From the NCBI GenBank assembly GCA_965232595.1, contig OZ246983.1, positions 4,216,001-4,280,000 on the forward strand: a stretch of DNA of 64,000 nucleotides, read 5' to 3'. Shown here in pieces: positions 17,365-27,200 of this stretch (position 1 is its first letter; each line of letters begins with the position of its first letter). The DNA comes from SZUA-309 sp965232595. Its GTDB lineage: Bacteria; Pseudomonadota; Gammaproteobacteria; Pseudomonadales; Azotimanducaceae. The translations under genes and the position numbers were made by a program. The notes below the pieces were generated by a model. That model saw nothing but the letters and a program-made list of their open reading frames with translations. It was not told where the DNA came from and ran no database searches.

Positions 17365-18720
17365 CTAGTTGCCCCGGGGTTCGCGCATGGTGACGAACTC
17401 TTCCGCGGCAGTCGGGTGGATGGCCGCGGTGGCGTCGAAATCAGCCTTGGTGGCACCGGCCGTGATGGCAACGGCCAGGCCCTGAATGATCTCGCCGGCG
17501 TCCGGTCCAACCATATGCACGCCGACCACCCTGTCGTCGGCGCCGTTCACCAGGAGCTTCATCAGGGTTCGCTCCGAGCGGCCGGTGAGCGTGTGTTTCA
17601 TGGGTCGGAAGGTGGACTCGTAGACGACCAGTTCCGGGTAACGTTCCCGGGCTTCCTGTTCCGTCGGGCCGACGGTGCCGATGTTCGGCTGGCAGAACAC
17701 CGCCGTAGCGACGTTGTCGTAGTTCATCTTCCGCTTCGGGTTGTCCGTGAACAGGTTGTTGGCGATGCACATGCCTTCGGCAATAGCGATTGGCGTCAGC
17801 TGCATGCGGTCGATCACGTCGCCAATGGCATAGATGTTGGGCACCGAGGTCTGGAAGTAGTCGTCGACGACCACCTTGCCGAAATCGCCGAGCTCGACGC
17901 CGGCTTCCTCGAGGCCGAGGCCGGCGGTTTTCGGGTAGCGGCCGATGGCACAGAGCACCTGATCGGTGCGCACCTGCTTGCCATTGGTGAGCGTCACCAC
18001 CTGCTCGTCACCGTCCAACTCCAGCTTCTCGATGTTGGCGTTGAAAGTCAGCTTGATGCCCTTCTCTTCCAGCTCGTCGTTGACGAACTCACGGATCCCT
18101 TCGTCGAAACCGCGCAGGAACAGCGGGCCCCGGTAAACCAGCTCAGTTTCCACGCCGAGGCCATTGAAGATGCCGGCGAACTCGACCGCGATGTAGCCGC
18201 CGCCGTGCACCAGCACCCGCTTCGGCAGATGGTCGAGATAGAAGGCTTCGTTCGAGGTGATGGCGTGTTCGGCGCCAGGAAACTCGGGCTGCACAGGCCA
18301 GCTGCCGGTGGCGATCAGTATGTTCTCGGCCGTGTAGGTTTCATCGCCAACGGCAACCGTGTGTGCGTCCACCAGCCTTGCCGTCCCCCAGACGCGGGTT
18401 ACGCCGGCGTTGTCCAGCAGCCCCGCGTAGATGCCGTTCAGCCGTTCGATCTCTTTCGTTTTGTTGTCCCGCAGCCGGTCCCAATCCAACGGCCCTGCCT
18501 TGACGTCCCAGCCGTAGGCGGCAGCATCTTCGAAGTCCTCGGAGAAGTGCGATCCGTAGACGAACAGCTTTTTCGGCACGCAGCCGACGTTGACGCAGGT
18601 GCCGCCCAGGTAGAGGTCCTCCGCAACCGCGACCCGGCCACCATAGGTGGCGGACATTCTCGCCGCGCGCACGCCACCGGAACCGGCCCCGATAACGAAG
18701 AGGTCGAAGTCGTAGCTCAT
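17365..18720 (-). CDS. gor: glutathione-disulfide reductase
   Basis: A flavoprotein disulfide reductase that keeps glutathione reduced with NADPH. The protein (451 residues, the E. coli size) has the FAD fold FVIGAGSGGVRAARMSA, the redox-active pair Cys42/Cys47 in GGTCVNVGCVPKK, the NADPH fold VHGGGYIAVEFAGIFNGLG followed by the arginine-rich phosphate-binding region (VYRGPLFLRGFDE), and the C-terminal active-site His in AAIHPTAAEEFVTMR. These features favour Gor over dihydrolipoamide or mercuric reductase. It is divergent from the ThDP-enzyme operon across a 185-bp gap. Confidence 0.93.
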   Translation of the reverse strand: MSYDFDLFVIGAGSGGVRAARMSATYGGRVAVAEDLYLGGTCVNVGCVPKKLFVYGSHFSEDFEDAAAYGWDVKAGPLDWDRLRDNKTKEIERLNGIYAGLLDNAGVTRVWGTARLVDAHTVAVGDETYTAENILIATGSWPVQPEFPGAEHAITSNEAFYLDHLPKRVLVHGGGYIAVEFAGIFNGLGVETELVYRGPLFLRGFDEGIREFVNDELEEKGIKLTFNANIEKLELDGDEQVVTLTNGKQVRTDQVLCAIGRYPKTAGLGLEEAGVELGDFGKVVVDDYFQTSVPNIYAIGDVIDRMQLTPIAIAEGMCIANNLFTDNPKRKMNYDNVATAVFCQPNIGTVGPTEQEARERYPELVVYESTFRPMKHTLTGRSERTLMKLLVNGADDRVVGVHMVGPDAGEIIQGLAVAITAGATKADFDATAAIHPTAAEEFVTMREPRGN

Positions 18721-18831
18721 GGGAAATTCTTCGAGGGAGTTGACGGGAGCCTACTGCAACCGTGGCGGGATGCAACCGGCGAGGCCACAGGACCCGCCAC
18801 ACGCGGTAAAGAGCCACTTACACCCGGCTCA

Positions 18832-18861
18832 TTGCCTTGCCGGAATCCGGGCTCCTACACT
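18832..18861 (+). promoter_or_regulatory. sigma70-type promoter for the ThDP enzyme-ugd operon
   Basis: TTGCCT (18832-18837) and TACACT (18856-18861) are separated by 18 bp. Predicted initiation is near 18868, about 38 bases before the ATG at 18906. This also argues against translation starting at the earlier in-frame codon at 18837, which lies inside the promoter. Confidence 0.5.
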
Positions 18862-18905
18862 CCGCAGACTGGGGCGAGACCGAAGAAGATCTGGGGAACA
18901 GACGG

Positions 18906-20462
18906 ATGAGCGAGACGAGAACCGGGGCGCAGAGCCTGCTATCCACCTTTGTCGACGCGGGCGTGGAGGTGTGCTTCACCAACCCAGGCACCTCGGAGAT
19001 GCACTTCGTTGCCGCCCTGGACGAAGAACCCGGCATGCGGGCCATTCTCGGCCTGTTCGAAGGCGTGGTCACCGGTGCGGCAGACGGCTACGGCCGGATG
19101 GCTGGAAAGCCCGCCTGCACCCTGCTGCATCTCGGGCCGGGTCTCGCCAACGGGCTTGCCAACCTGCATAACGCCCGCCGCGCGAACACGCCCATCATCA
19201 ACGTGGTCGGCGATCATGCCACTTACCACCGCGAGCTAGACGCGCCGCTCACCTCGGACATCCGGGGATTTGCGAGCCCGGTGTCCGGCTGGATTCACAT
19301 GTCCGAATCTGCGGCCGGCGTCGCCGCGGATGCCGCGACTGCGGTTCAGGCAGCTATGGCGCCACCCGGGCAGATCGCGACCCTGATCCTGCCCGCGGAC
19401 ACGGCCTGGAATCCCGGCGGCAGCGCGGCGGAGCCGCTACCGCTCCTGGAGCGAGCCTCAGTTGCAGACGAAGCGGTTACCTCAGTGGTAGATGCGCTGG
19501 GCTCCGGCGAGCCCTGCACTTTCCTGCTGAACGGCCAGGGTGTGACCGAGCAGTCGCTGCAGCTGGTCAGTCGCATTGCCCAGCACACGAACGCCCGCGT
19601 GCTCGGGGATACCTTCATCAGCCGGGTGCCGCGCGGTGCCGGGCGGGTGGATCTGGAACGCCTGCCCTACTTTGCCGAGCAGGCGGAAGAAACCCTGGCG
19701 GGCAGCCGCCACCTCATTCTGGTCGGCACCAAGGCGCCCGTCAGCTTCTTCGCCTACCCGGGCCGGGCCAGCGAGCTGACGCCGGAAGGCTGCGCGGTGC
19801 ACACCCTGGCAACGGCAGAACAGGATGCGGAAAGCGCCCTGGAAGCCGTCGTCGAGGCCATCGGCGCAGGCGGTTTGCGACCGGCGCTTGCCGAGCTGAA
19901 TCGTCCGAGCCTGGCGGATGGGCCGCTGGAGCCGGGCAGCATTGCGCGCTCCCTGGCGGCCCTGATGCCCGATAATGCGATCCTGGTGAACGAGGCGGCC
20001 ACCTCCGGTTTCGCCATTCCACCGCTGACGGCCGCCAGCGCGCCGCACGACTGGCTGGATCTCACGGGTGGCTCCATCGGTATCGGGTTGCCCCTCGCGA
20101 TTGGTGCCGCTGTGGCCTGCCCCGATCGCCGGGTCATCGCGCTGCAGGCGGATGGCAGCGGTATGTACACCGTGCAGGCGCTCTGGACCATGGCCAGAGA
20201 AGGTCTGGACGTGACCACCATCGTCTTCGCCAACCGGAAGTACGCCATCCTGCAGGTGGAGTTCATGCGCGTCGGTGCGCATAACCCCGGGCCCAAGGCG
20301 ATGAGCATGCTCGATCTGGATAAACCCGATCTGAACTGGGTGGATCTGGCTCGCGGCATGGGCGTGCCGGGACGGCAGGTCACGGACGCCGGCGCCTTCA
20401 ACGATGCGCTGGCCGAATCTCTGGCTACCCCGGGACCCTTCGTGATCGAAGCAGTTATTTAG
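18906..20462 (+). CDS. thiamine diphosphate-dependent enzyme, acetolactate synthase large-subunit-like
   Basis: A 518-residue ThDP enzyme. The N-terminal pyrimidine domain has CFTNPGTSEMHFVAALDE, GLFEGVVTGAADGYGRMAGKPACTLLHLGPGLANGLANLHNARRA with the catalytic Glu in LFEG, and GDHATYHRELDAPL. The C-terminal domain has GGSIGIGLPLAIGAA and the ThDP/Mg motif ADGSGMYTVQALWTMARE ending in FANRKY. The pattern is that of the acetolactate synthase/benzoylformate decarboxylase group, often listed as acetolactate synthase large subunit, but no small (ilvH) subunit is nearby, so branched-chain synthesis is doubtful. The chosen ATG has GGGGAA upstream. The ugd gene follows after 13 bp. Confidence 0.85.
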   Translation: MSETRTGAQSLLSTFVDAGVEVCFTNPGTSEMHFVAALDEEPGMRAILGLFEGVVTGAADGYGRMAGKPACTLLHLGPGLANGLANLHNARRANTPIINVVGDHATYHRELDAPLTSDIRGFASPVSGWIHMSESAAGVAADAATAVQAAMAPPGQIATLILPADTAWNPGGSAAEPLPLLERASVADEAVTSVVDALGSGEPCTFLLNGQGVTEQSLQLVSRIAQHTNARVLGDTFISRVPRGAGRVDLERLPYFAEQAEETLAGSRHLILVGTKAPVSFFAYPGRASELTPEGCAVHTLATAEQDAESALEAVVEAIGAGGLRPALAELNRPSLADGPLEPGSIARSLAALMPDNAILVNEAATSGFAIPPLTAASAPHDWLDLTGGSIGIGLPLAIGAAVACPDRRVIALQADGSGMYTVQALWTMAREGLDVTTIVFANRKYAILQVEFMRVGAHNPGPKAMSMLDLDKPDLNWVDLARGMGVPGRQVTDAGAFNDALAESLATPGPFVIEAVI

Positions 20463-20475
20463 GAAGGAATTTGTC

Positions 20476-21807
20476 GTGAAAGTTACGATCTTCGGGACCG
20501 GCTACGTCGGCCTGGTCACCGGCACCTGCTTTGCGGAGCGCGGCAACGACGTACTCTGCGTCGATGTGGATGCGGCCAAGGTGGAGTCGTTGGGCCGCGG
20601 CGAAGTGCGCATCTTCGAGCCAGGTCTCGAGGACATGGTGCTGCGCAACGTGGACGCCAACCGCCTGGCGTTCACGACCGATGCCGACGAAGGCGTGCAG
20701 CATGGCGAGGTGATCTTCATCGCGGTGGGCACGCCACCCGACGAGGATGGCTCTGCCGACCTTCAGTATGTGCTCGAGGTGGCGCGGACCATCGGCACGC
20801 ACATGACTTCACACAAGGTTGTGGTGAACAAATCGACGGTACCTGTGGGCACGGCTGACAAAGTGCACGACGCGATCGCGGAAACCCTGGCCGAGCGTAA
20901 ATCCGACCTCACCTTCGATGTGGTCTCGAACCCGGAGTTTCTCAAGGAAGGAGCGGCGGTCGCCGACTTCATGAAGCCTGACCGCATCGTCATCGGCACC
21001 GACGATCCGGTCAGCGCCAGAACCCTGGCGACGCTCTACGCGCCCTTCAATCGGAACCACGACAAGATCGTCCACATGGACGTGCGTAGCGCTGAGCTCA
21101 CCAAGTACGCGGCCAACGTGATGCTGGCCACCAAGATCAGCCTGATGAACGAGATGGCCAACCTGGCGGATCGGGTGGGCGCGGACATCGAGTCCGTCAG
21201 GATCGGCATCGGCTCCGATCCGCGAATCGGCTACAGCTTCATTTATCCCGGCACTGGATATGGCGGCTCCTGCTTCCCGAAGGACGTGAAAGCCCTGATC
21301 AACATCGCGGACGAGCATGATTTCAGCGCCGAGCTGATCGGCAGCGTCGATGCGGTGAACGATCGGCAGAAGCGGGTGCTGTTCAATAAGCTTGCCGCAC
21401 ATTTCGGTGGCGAGCTCAAAGGCAGGTCGTTTGCGCTCTGGGGCCTGGCCTTCAAACCGAACACGGACGACATGCGTGAAGCGCCGAGCCGGACCATCAT
21501 CGATGCGCTGCTGGACGCGGGTGCCACCGTCAAAGCCTACGATCCTGTGGCGATAGATGAGGCACGACGGATCTACGGCGCCACGGAGGGCCTCGAGCTC
21601 TGCGAAGTGCGCCAGGACACGCTGACCGATGCTGATGCGCTGATCGTGGTCACCGAGTGGAACGAGTTCATGAGCCCGGATTTCGAGGGCATCAAGGCCG
21701 CGCTCAAATCCCCGGTGGTGTTCGACGGTCGCAATCTCTACGACACCGACCATCTGAACTCACTGGGCTTCAAGCACTACGCCATCGGTCGCGGCAACTC
21801 CGTGTAG
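20476..21807 (+). CDS. ugd: UDP-glucose 6-dehydrogenase
   Basis: This enzyme oxidises UDP-glucose twice with NAD+ to UDP-glucuronate, a precursor of exopolysaccharide and lipid A decorations. The N-terminal NAD fold reads FGTGYVGLVTGTCFAERGNDV; the central helix has SNPEFLKEGAAVADFMKPDRIVIG and KYAANVMLATKISLMNEMA; the catalytic Cys is residue 266 in GTGYGGSCFPKDV; the C-terminal UDP-binding domain has WGLAFKPNTDDMREAPS. The start is GTG with AGGAAGGA upstream. It is co-transcribed with the preceding ThDP enzyme. The galE gene about 8 kb further on is a related sugar-nucleotide function. Confidence 0.96.
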   Translation: MKVTIFGTGYVGLVTGTCFAERGNDVLCVDVDAAKVESLGRGEVRIFEPGLEDMVLRNVDANRLAFTTDADEGVQHGEVIFIAVGTPPDEDGSADLQYVLEVARTIGTHMTSHKVVVNKSTVPVGTADKVHDAIAETLAERKSDLTFDVVSNPEFLKEGAAVADFMKPDRIVIGTDDPVSARTLATLYAPFNRNHDKIVHMDVRSAELTKYAANVMLATKISLMNEMANLADRVGADIESVRIGIGSDPRIGYSFIYPGTGYGGSCFPKDVKALINIADEHDFSAELIGSVDAVNDRQKRVLFNKLAAHFGGELKGRSFALWGLAFKPNTDDMREAPSRTIIDALLDAGATVKAYDPVAIDEARRIYGATEGLELCEVRQDTLTDADALIVVTEWNEFMSPDFEGIKAALKSPVVFDGRNLYDTDHLNSLGFKHYAIGRGNSV

Positions 21808-21837
21808 CGCCTTCTGCTCCGTGAGGGCAGATTCTCC

Positions 21838-21866
21838 TTGATACTGTATGTTCATACAGGTACTCT
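21838..21866 (+). promoter_or_regulatory. imuA promoter with LexA box as spacer
   Basis: TTGATA (21838-21843), a 17-bp spacer, and TACTCT (21861-21866) form a good sigma70 promoter. The spacer is, apart from one base, exactly the first LexA box, so bound repressor would block RNA polymerase directly. Confidence 0.8.
21844..21859. promoter_or_regulatory. LexA box 1 (SOS operator)
   Basis: CTGTATGTTCATACAG fits the gammaproteobacterial LexA consensus CTGT-N8-ACAG perfectly and is itself nearly palindromic. It lies between the -35 and -10 hexamers. Confidence 0.92.
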
Positions 21867-21875
21867 GATCGACCC

Positions 21876-21891
21876 CTGTACAAAAATACAG
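21876..21891. promoter_or_regulatory. LexA box 2 (SOS operator)
   Basis: CTGTACAAAAATACAG is a second perfect CTGT-N8-ACAG site. Its centre is 32 bp from that of box 1, three helical turns, so two LexA dimers would sit on the same DNA face. It covers the region just after the expected transcription start. Confidence 0.9.
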
Positions 21892-21909
21892 TAGTCGATG
21901 GAGTGAGGG

Positions 21910-22800
21910 ATGAGCGCTGAGCCAGGTGTAGATGGTGTAAATGAAGGTGTAGATACGGGTTCCGATACACGGTCAACGCGGTATGTCGGCGAGCAGGCCG
22001 AGCCATCGCAACCCGACCAGCAACCAGCCGCCGAGCTGCTCAAGCACCCGGCGCTCTGGAAAGCCGGCGCGCTGCAGCGGGAAGTGGCGGCCACCTCCAC
22101 CGGTTTCGAAGTGCTCGACCGGCACCTGCCGGGCAACGGCTGGCCAAAGGCTGCTCTGTGCGAGCTCATGCTGCCCTCCTCCGGCCTCGGCGAGCTGAAG
22201 CTGCTGCTGCCGGTGCTGAAGACCCTGAGCCGCCAGGCGCGCTGGATCGCCTGGGTAAACCCGCCCTTCATTCCTTACGCGCCGGCCCTGAAGGCCGCCG
22301 GCGTCGACGTGGACAAGATCCTGCTCATTCACCCGAAGAACCACAAAGACGCGCTCTGGGCTCTGGAGCGGGCTACCCAGTCCGGCACCTGCAGCGCCGC
22401 ATTGGCCTGGCTGGATGAGCGCGAGCTGAAGACGAAAGACACCCAGCGCCTGCAGCTTGCGGCTCGTCAGGGCGGCACCTTGAGCTGCCTCATCCGGCCG
22501 GAGAAAGCGCTGGAAGAAAACTCCATGGCGGAGCTGCGTCTCGCCGTACGTCGCAGCGGCGAAGACACCCTGAACGTCAGCCTCTGCAAGCGTCGGGGTG
22601 GCTGGCCGGTGCCGGATCTGTCCCTGTCTCTGGCGGAAAGGGGTTTGCAGGAAGGCCGGCGCCCGGCGGAGATTCGCGAGCAGCTGTCCCTGTGGCGCCA
22701 ATGGCGCTCGGCTGAAGCGCCCGTGCTCCGCAAGCAGGCAGGCATTCTCCCGACTCTGCGCCCGGACCAGCCTGGCGCAGAGCACCGCGTCACCCACTGA
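21910..22800 (+). CDS. imuA: translesion synthesis-associated protein ImuA
   Basis: ImuA (SulA/RecA-like) is the first gene of the ImuA-ImuB-DnaE2 mutasome, which copies damaged DNA with errors during the SOS response. The 296-residue protein shows the conserved core: LWKAGAL near residue 46, STGFEVLDRHLPGNGWPKAALCELMLP, LLPVLKTLSRQARWIAWVNPP, ILLIHPKNHKDALWALERA, and LSCLIRP. No intact Walker A is present, as usual for this family. The first ~35 residues are acidic and low-complexity (GVDGVNEGVD). The RBS GGAGTGAGGG is directly before the ATG. Two LexA boxes control the operon. The imuB start follows after 2 bp. Confidence 0.92.
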   Translation: MSAEPGVDGVNEGVDTGSDTRSTRYVGEQAEPSQPDQQPAAELLKHPALWKAGALQREVAATSTGFEVLDRHLPGNGWPKAALCELMLPSSGLGELKLLLPVLKTLSRQARWIAWVNPPFIPYAPALKAAGVDVDKILLIHPKNHKDALWALERATQSGTCSAALAWLDERELKTKDTQRLQLAARQGGTLSCLIRPEKALEENSMAELRLAVRRSGEDTLNVSLCKRRGGWPVPDLSLSLAERGLQEGRRPAEIREQLSLWRQWRSAEAPVLRKQAGILPTLRPDQPGAEHRVTH

Positions 22801-22802
22801 CC

Positions 22803-24239
22803 GTGCTCTGGCTGGCGCTGCAGTTTCCCCAGCTCGGGCTCGAGGTCTGGACCTCAGGAGAGGCAGAAGCGGAGATAACCGACCGGCCCGTTGTCCTGCT
22901 GGAAAGCAACCGGGTTCTGCTCGGCAACCAGGCCGCCGGGCAGGCTGGCATTCAAGTTGGCGCCACCCTGGCCACCGCACACAGCATCGATGGTCGTATC
23001 CTGCACTACGAACGGGATCTCAGCCGGGAGGAGAAGCGCCTTCGCTTCCTGGCGGACGCCCTGTATCGGTTCAGCGCTCAGGTCAGCCTGGAAGCGCCGG
23101 ATGCGGTGGTACTGGAAATTGGCGGCAGCCTCTCGGTGTTCGGTTTGCAGCCCGAGCGGCTGAAGGAAGAAGCTGAAACCCTCTGTCATGAACTCGGCCA
23201 CGAAGTCAGCGCGGCCATTGCCAGCACGCCCGGCGCGGCGCTTGCTCTGGCCACGGCCGGCCTCAAGCGCCTGGAGTCCGTCCCTCTCGGTCACGCCCGG
23301 CTGCCGACGGCCAAACACCTGGAGCGGCTGGCCAACATGGGGCTGAAGACCCTGGGTGCGCTCATTCACCTGCCAGATCTGGAGCTCGGCAAGCGCTTCG
23401 GGCCGGAGATGGTGGACTACCTTGCCCGCCTGACCGGCCGCATTCCGGACCCGAGAACCTTCATTGAGCCGGCCGCTCAGTTCGATCAGGCCCTGCATCT
23501 GCTGGAGCCGGTGAAAGACAAGGAGACCCTGCACGATCAGGCAGGCAACGCGCCCATGGAGCGTCTGCTGGCCGAGCTCGAGCTCTGGCTCGTCGGTCAT
23601 CAGCTTGGAGCCGAGCAGCTCATCTGGTCTTTCTCGACGCACACGGAGGAAGACCGGGTCGTTTTCCCCGTTTCTTTCGCCAGAGCGCAGCAGCAACAGG
23701 ATGCCTTCATGAAGATCATCCGCCTCAAGCTCGAGCAGGTGGAGCTGCCGGACGACATTCTGAACGTCCGCCTGGAAGCCGTTCGGCTCGTGCCCTGGCT
23801 TGGTGGCAGCCGGCAACTGTTCACGCTGCTGCCGGGTGATGGCGGCCTGTCGGAAACTGACGCCAGCGAGCTCATCGATCAGCTGCACGCCCGGCTCGGC
23901 CGCGGCGCCTGCACCCGGATCGACAGCGTTGATCAGCACGCGCCGGAAGCGGCCTGGCAGACGATCAGGCCAACGGTAAGATCGACAGCCAGCGCACGGA
24001 AGCAAGCCCAAACCGCCTCTGAGGCCGTCCCTGCCCGTCCGCTCTGGCTGTTCGATCCTCCGCACCCCGCAAACCCGGACGCCCTGACCCTGCTCAAAGG
24101 TCCAGAACGTATTCACACCGCCTGGTGGCAGGAAGCCATCGGTCGCGACTACTACGTGGCCAGCCTCGAGAACGGCGCCCGCTGCTGGGCTTTCGTGGAT
24201 GCCCGCAACCAATGGTTTCTGCATGGCTACTTCGGTTGA
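22803..24239 (+). CDS. imuB: Y-family polymerase-like protein ImuB
   Basis: ImuB acts as the hub linking DnaE2, ImuA and the sliding clamp. It has the Y-family polymerase layout (palm, thumb, little finger) in 478 residues, but the catalytic acids are missing: the first motif reads WLALQFPQLGLEVW without the usual metal-binding Asp, and the place of the SxDEA motif reads VVLEIGGSLSVFG. That loss is characteristic of ImuB and distinguishes it from DinB. Helix-hairpin-helix-like LERLANMGLKTLGALIHLP is present. The start is GTG at 22803, 2 bp after imuA. The 3' end overlaps the start of dnaE2, giving a tightly coupled operon. Confidence 0.92.
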   Translation: MLWLALQFPQLGLEVWTSGEAEAEITDRPVVLLESNRVLLGNQAAGQAGIQVGATLATAHSIDGRILHYERDLSREEKRLRFLADALYRFSAQVSLEAPDAVVLEIGGSLSVFGLQPERLKEEAETLCHELGHEVSAAIASTPGAALALATAGLKRLESVPLGHARLPTAKHLERLANMGLKTLGALIHLPDLELGKRFGPEMVDYLARLTGRIPDPRTFIEPAAQFDQALHLLEPVKDKETLHDQAGNAPMERLLAELELWLVGHQLGAEQLIWSFSTHTEEDRVVFPVSFARAQQQQDAFMKIIRLKLEQVELPDDILNVRLEAVRLVPWLGGSRQLFTLLPGDGGLSETDASELIDQLHARLGRGACTRIDSVDQHAPEAAWQTIRPTVRSTASARKQAQTASEAVPARPLWLFDPPHPANPDALTLLKGPERIHTAWWQEAIGRDYYVASLENGARCWAFVDARNQWFLHGYFG

Positions 24240-27200
24240 TCAGCCTGGGGAGGCTGCGCTGCTGTCTGTCGGGCACTCGCCCGGCAGGCAGCCTTTTGCC
24301 GAGCTCCATACGATCACCAACTACAGCTTCCTGCGCGGCGCCTCGCATCCGGAAGAGCTGGTAGAGCAGGCAGCCAGGCTCGGCTACCAGGCTATCGCCA
24401 TCACCGACGAGTGCTCGTTCGCCGGGCTCGCCAAAGCCCACCTGGCCGCCAGGGACCACGACATCCAGTTGATCGTTGGCGCCGAGTTTCACCTCGAGGA
24501 AGGTATTCATCTGGTGCTGCTGGCGCCGGACCGAGCCGCTTACGGGCAGCTGGCCGGACTGATCAGCAAGCTCAGGCGACGCTCGCCCAAGGGCGAGTAC
24601 CACATGAACCTGGACGATCTGAACTGGGGCATCGACGGCTGCCTCGGGCTCTGGGTGCCAGCCCTGACGGACATCAGCACCCTGATCAGCCAGGGCGAGG
24701 CGCTCGCGGCCCGGCTGCCCGAGCTCTGGATCGCCCTCGAGCTGTTTCTCGAGGACCAGGACCTGGACAAGACGGCCAACGCCCTGACCGTTTCCATGCG
24801 CCTGGATCTGCCCATCGTCGCGGCCAACGAGGTGCACGCGCACACGCCCGTGCGGCAGCCGCTGCAGGACGTGCTGACGGCCGTTCGCCTGAAGACGACG
24901 GTGGCCGAGCTCGGCAGTCAGGGCTTCGCCAACGCCGAGCGTCATCTCCGTCCGTTCGAAACGCTGGCTACCCTCTATCCACCGGAAATGCTGAGCGAGT
25001 CCCTGCGCATCGCCGAGCGCTGCACCTTCAGCATGGACGAGCTCCGTTACGAGTACCCGGAAGATCTGGTGCCTCCGCACCTCACGCCCAGCGAGTACCT
25101 CGAGCAGCTGACGCTGGCTGGCGCCGCCGAGCGCTGGCCGGGCGGCATTCCGGAAGACACCCTGGTGCTGGTGCACGAAGAGCTGAAGCTGATTGCCGAG
25201 CTCCGCTTCGAGCATTACTTCCTCACCGTGCAGGACATCGTTCAGTTCGCCCGCAGCCAGGGCATTCTCTGCCAGGGCCGCGGTTCGGCGGCCAACTCAG
25301 CCGTCTGCTACTGCCTGCACATCACCGAGGTGGACCCGTCCCGCATGCACCTGCTGTTCGAACGCTTCGTCTCCAAGGAGCGGGACGAACCGCCGGACAT
25401 CGACGTCGATTTCGAGCACGAGCGGCGCGAGGAAGTCATCCAGTACATCTACAAGCGCTACAGCCGGGAGCGGGCCGCGCTGGCTGCCACCCTGATCACC
25501 TACCGGCCGAAGAGCGCCGTCCGCGATGTTGGCAAGGCGCTGGGCATGGATCTGGACCTGGTCGACCTGCTGGCCAAGTCTCTGTCCTGGTGGGACAAGC
25601 CCGCCGAGCTGGAGATGCGGCTCAAGAACGCCGGCCTCGACCCGAAGAGCCAGGTGGTGGTGCAGTTCCTGACCCTGGTGAACGAGGTGCTCGGCTTTCC
25701 CCGCCACCTCTCTCAGCACGTCGGCGGGTTCGTCATCTCCCGCGGACCGCTGGCGCAGCTGGTGCCGGTGGAGAACGCGGCCATGGCAGACCGTACGGTC
25801 ATTCAGTGGGACAAGGACGATCTGGAAGCGCTGGGCCTGCTGAAGGTGGACGTGCTCGGTCTCGGCATGCTCACGGCCATCCGCAAGGCGCTCGAGGTAT
25901 TGAATGCGCACCGTGGCACGGATCTCAAGGTGGCGACGATTCCTGCTGAAGACCCGGAGACCTACCGGATGCTGCAGAAAGGCGACAGCGTCGGGGTCTT
26001 TCAGGTGGAGTCCCGGGCGCAGATGTCCATGTTGCCGCGGCTGAAACCGCAGCAGTTCTACGATCTGGTGATCGAGGTGGCCATCGTCCGTCCGGGGCCG
26101 ATTCAGGGCGACATGGTTCACCCCTACCTGCGCCGGCGCCAGGGTATCGAAGAAGTCACTTATCCCAGCGAAGGGGTGCGCCGGGTGCTGGAGCGAACGC
26201 TCGGCGTGCCCATCTTCCAGGAGCAGGTGATCGAGCTCGCCATGGTGGCCGCCGGGTTCAGTGGCGGCGAGGCAGATCAGCTGCGCCGGGCCATGGCGGC
26301 CTGGAAGCGCCGTGGTGGCCTCGAGCACTTCGAGCAGAAGCTGATCGACGGCATGCTGGCCCGAGGGCACGATCAGGACTTCGCTGAGCGGGTGTTCCGG
26401 CAGATCCAGGGCTTTGGCGAGTACGGCTTTCCGGAATCGCACGCGGCAAGCTTTGCCCTCCTCGTCTACATCTCTGCCTGGCTCAAACGGCATGAGCCGG
26501 CAGCCTTCTACTGCGGCCTCCTGAACAGCCTGCCCATGGGCTTCTACTCTCCCTCCCAGCTCGTGCAGGACGCCAAGCGGCATGGACTCGAAGTGGCGCC
26601 GCTCGACGTTCAGGAGAGCGGCTGGGATCACCGGTTGAACCCTGAGGTTGCGGAGCCCTGCGAGCGCTTGACCAGCCGTCCGGCCCTGCGGCTGGGGCTG
26701 CGCATGGTGAAAGGCCTGGCGGAGGAATCAGGCCGTCGGATCGAGGCTGGCCGGCCATTTCGCAGCCCGGAAGACCTGATGCGCCGGGCGGGGCTGAATA
26801 CCCGGGAGCTTCGCTTCCTGGCCAGAGCCGGGGCGCTGAAGAGCCTGGTCGGGCATCGCTATCAGTCACATTGGGAAGTGGCTGCCCTGCATAAACCCAC
26901 GGCCCTGGAGGAGGCGCAGGCTGATTCAGCCCGGGATGAGGCGTCCGGCATCGAGTTGCCCGCCCCTGGCGTTGCCGACGACATGATGGACGACTACCGC
27001 TACGCCAGCCTGACCCTCGGCCCGCACCCCATGGCTTTGCTGCGTCGGCATCCGGACTTCGCGAAGGCCCGGACCGCTCTGGATCTGGAGGGGTTTCAGC
27101 ACGGCAAGATGGTTCAGGTAGCCGGCATCGTCACCGGCCGGCAGCGGCCGGGCTCGGCGTCCGGCGTCATGTTCGTGACCCTGGAAGACGAAACAGGCAA

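Noticed and set aside
15913..18909. 998-residue open frame on the plus strand
   Set aside because: It is antisense to the alkaline phosphatase and glutathione reductase genes, both with clear catalytic motifs. Long antisense frames are expected in high-GC DNA, and its translation is compositionally odd.
21910..21981. Short repeats of GGTGTAGAT at the imuA 5' end
   Set aside because: Only two or three imperfect copies in a low-complexity coding start; insufficient for a repeat feature.
22854..24224. 456-residue minus-strand frame over imuB
   Set aside because: It mirrors imuB in an antisense frame; no domain is recognisable.
25297..26631. 444-residue minus-strand frame over dnaE2
   Set aside because: Antisense shadow of the polymerase, His/Gln-rich with no family marks.
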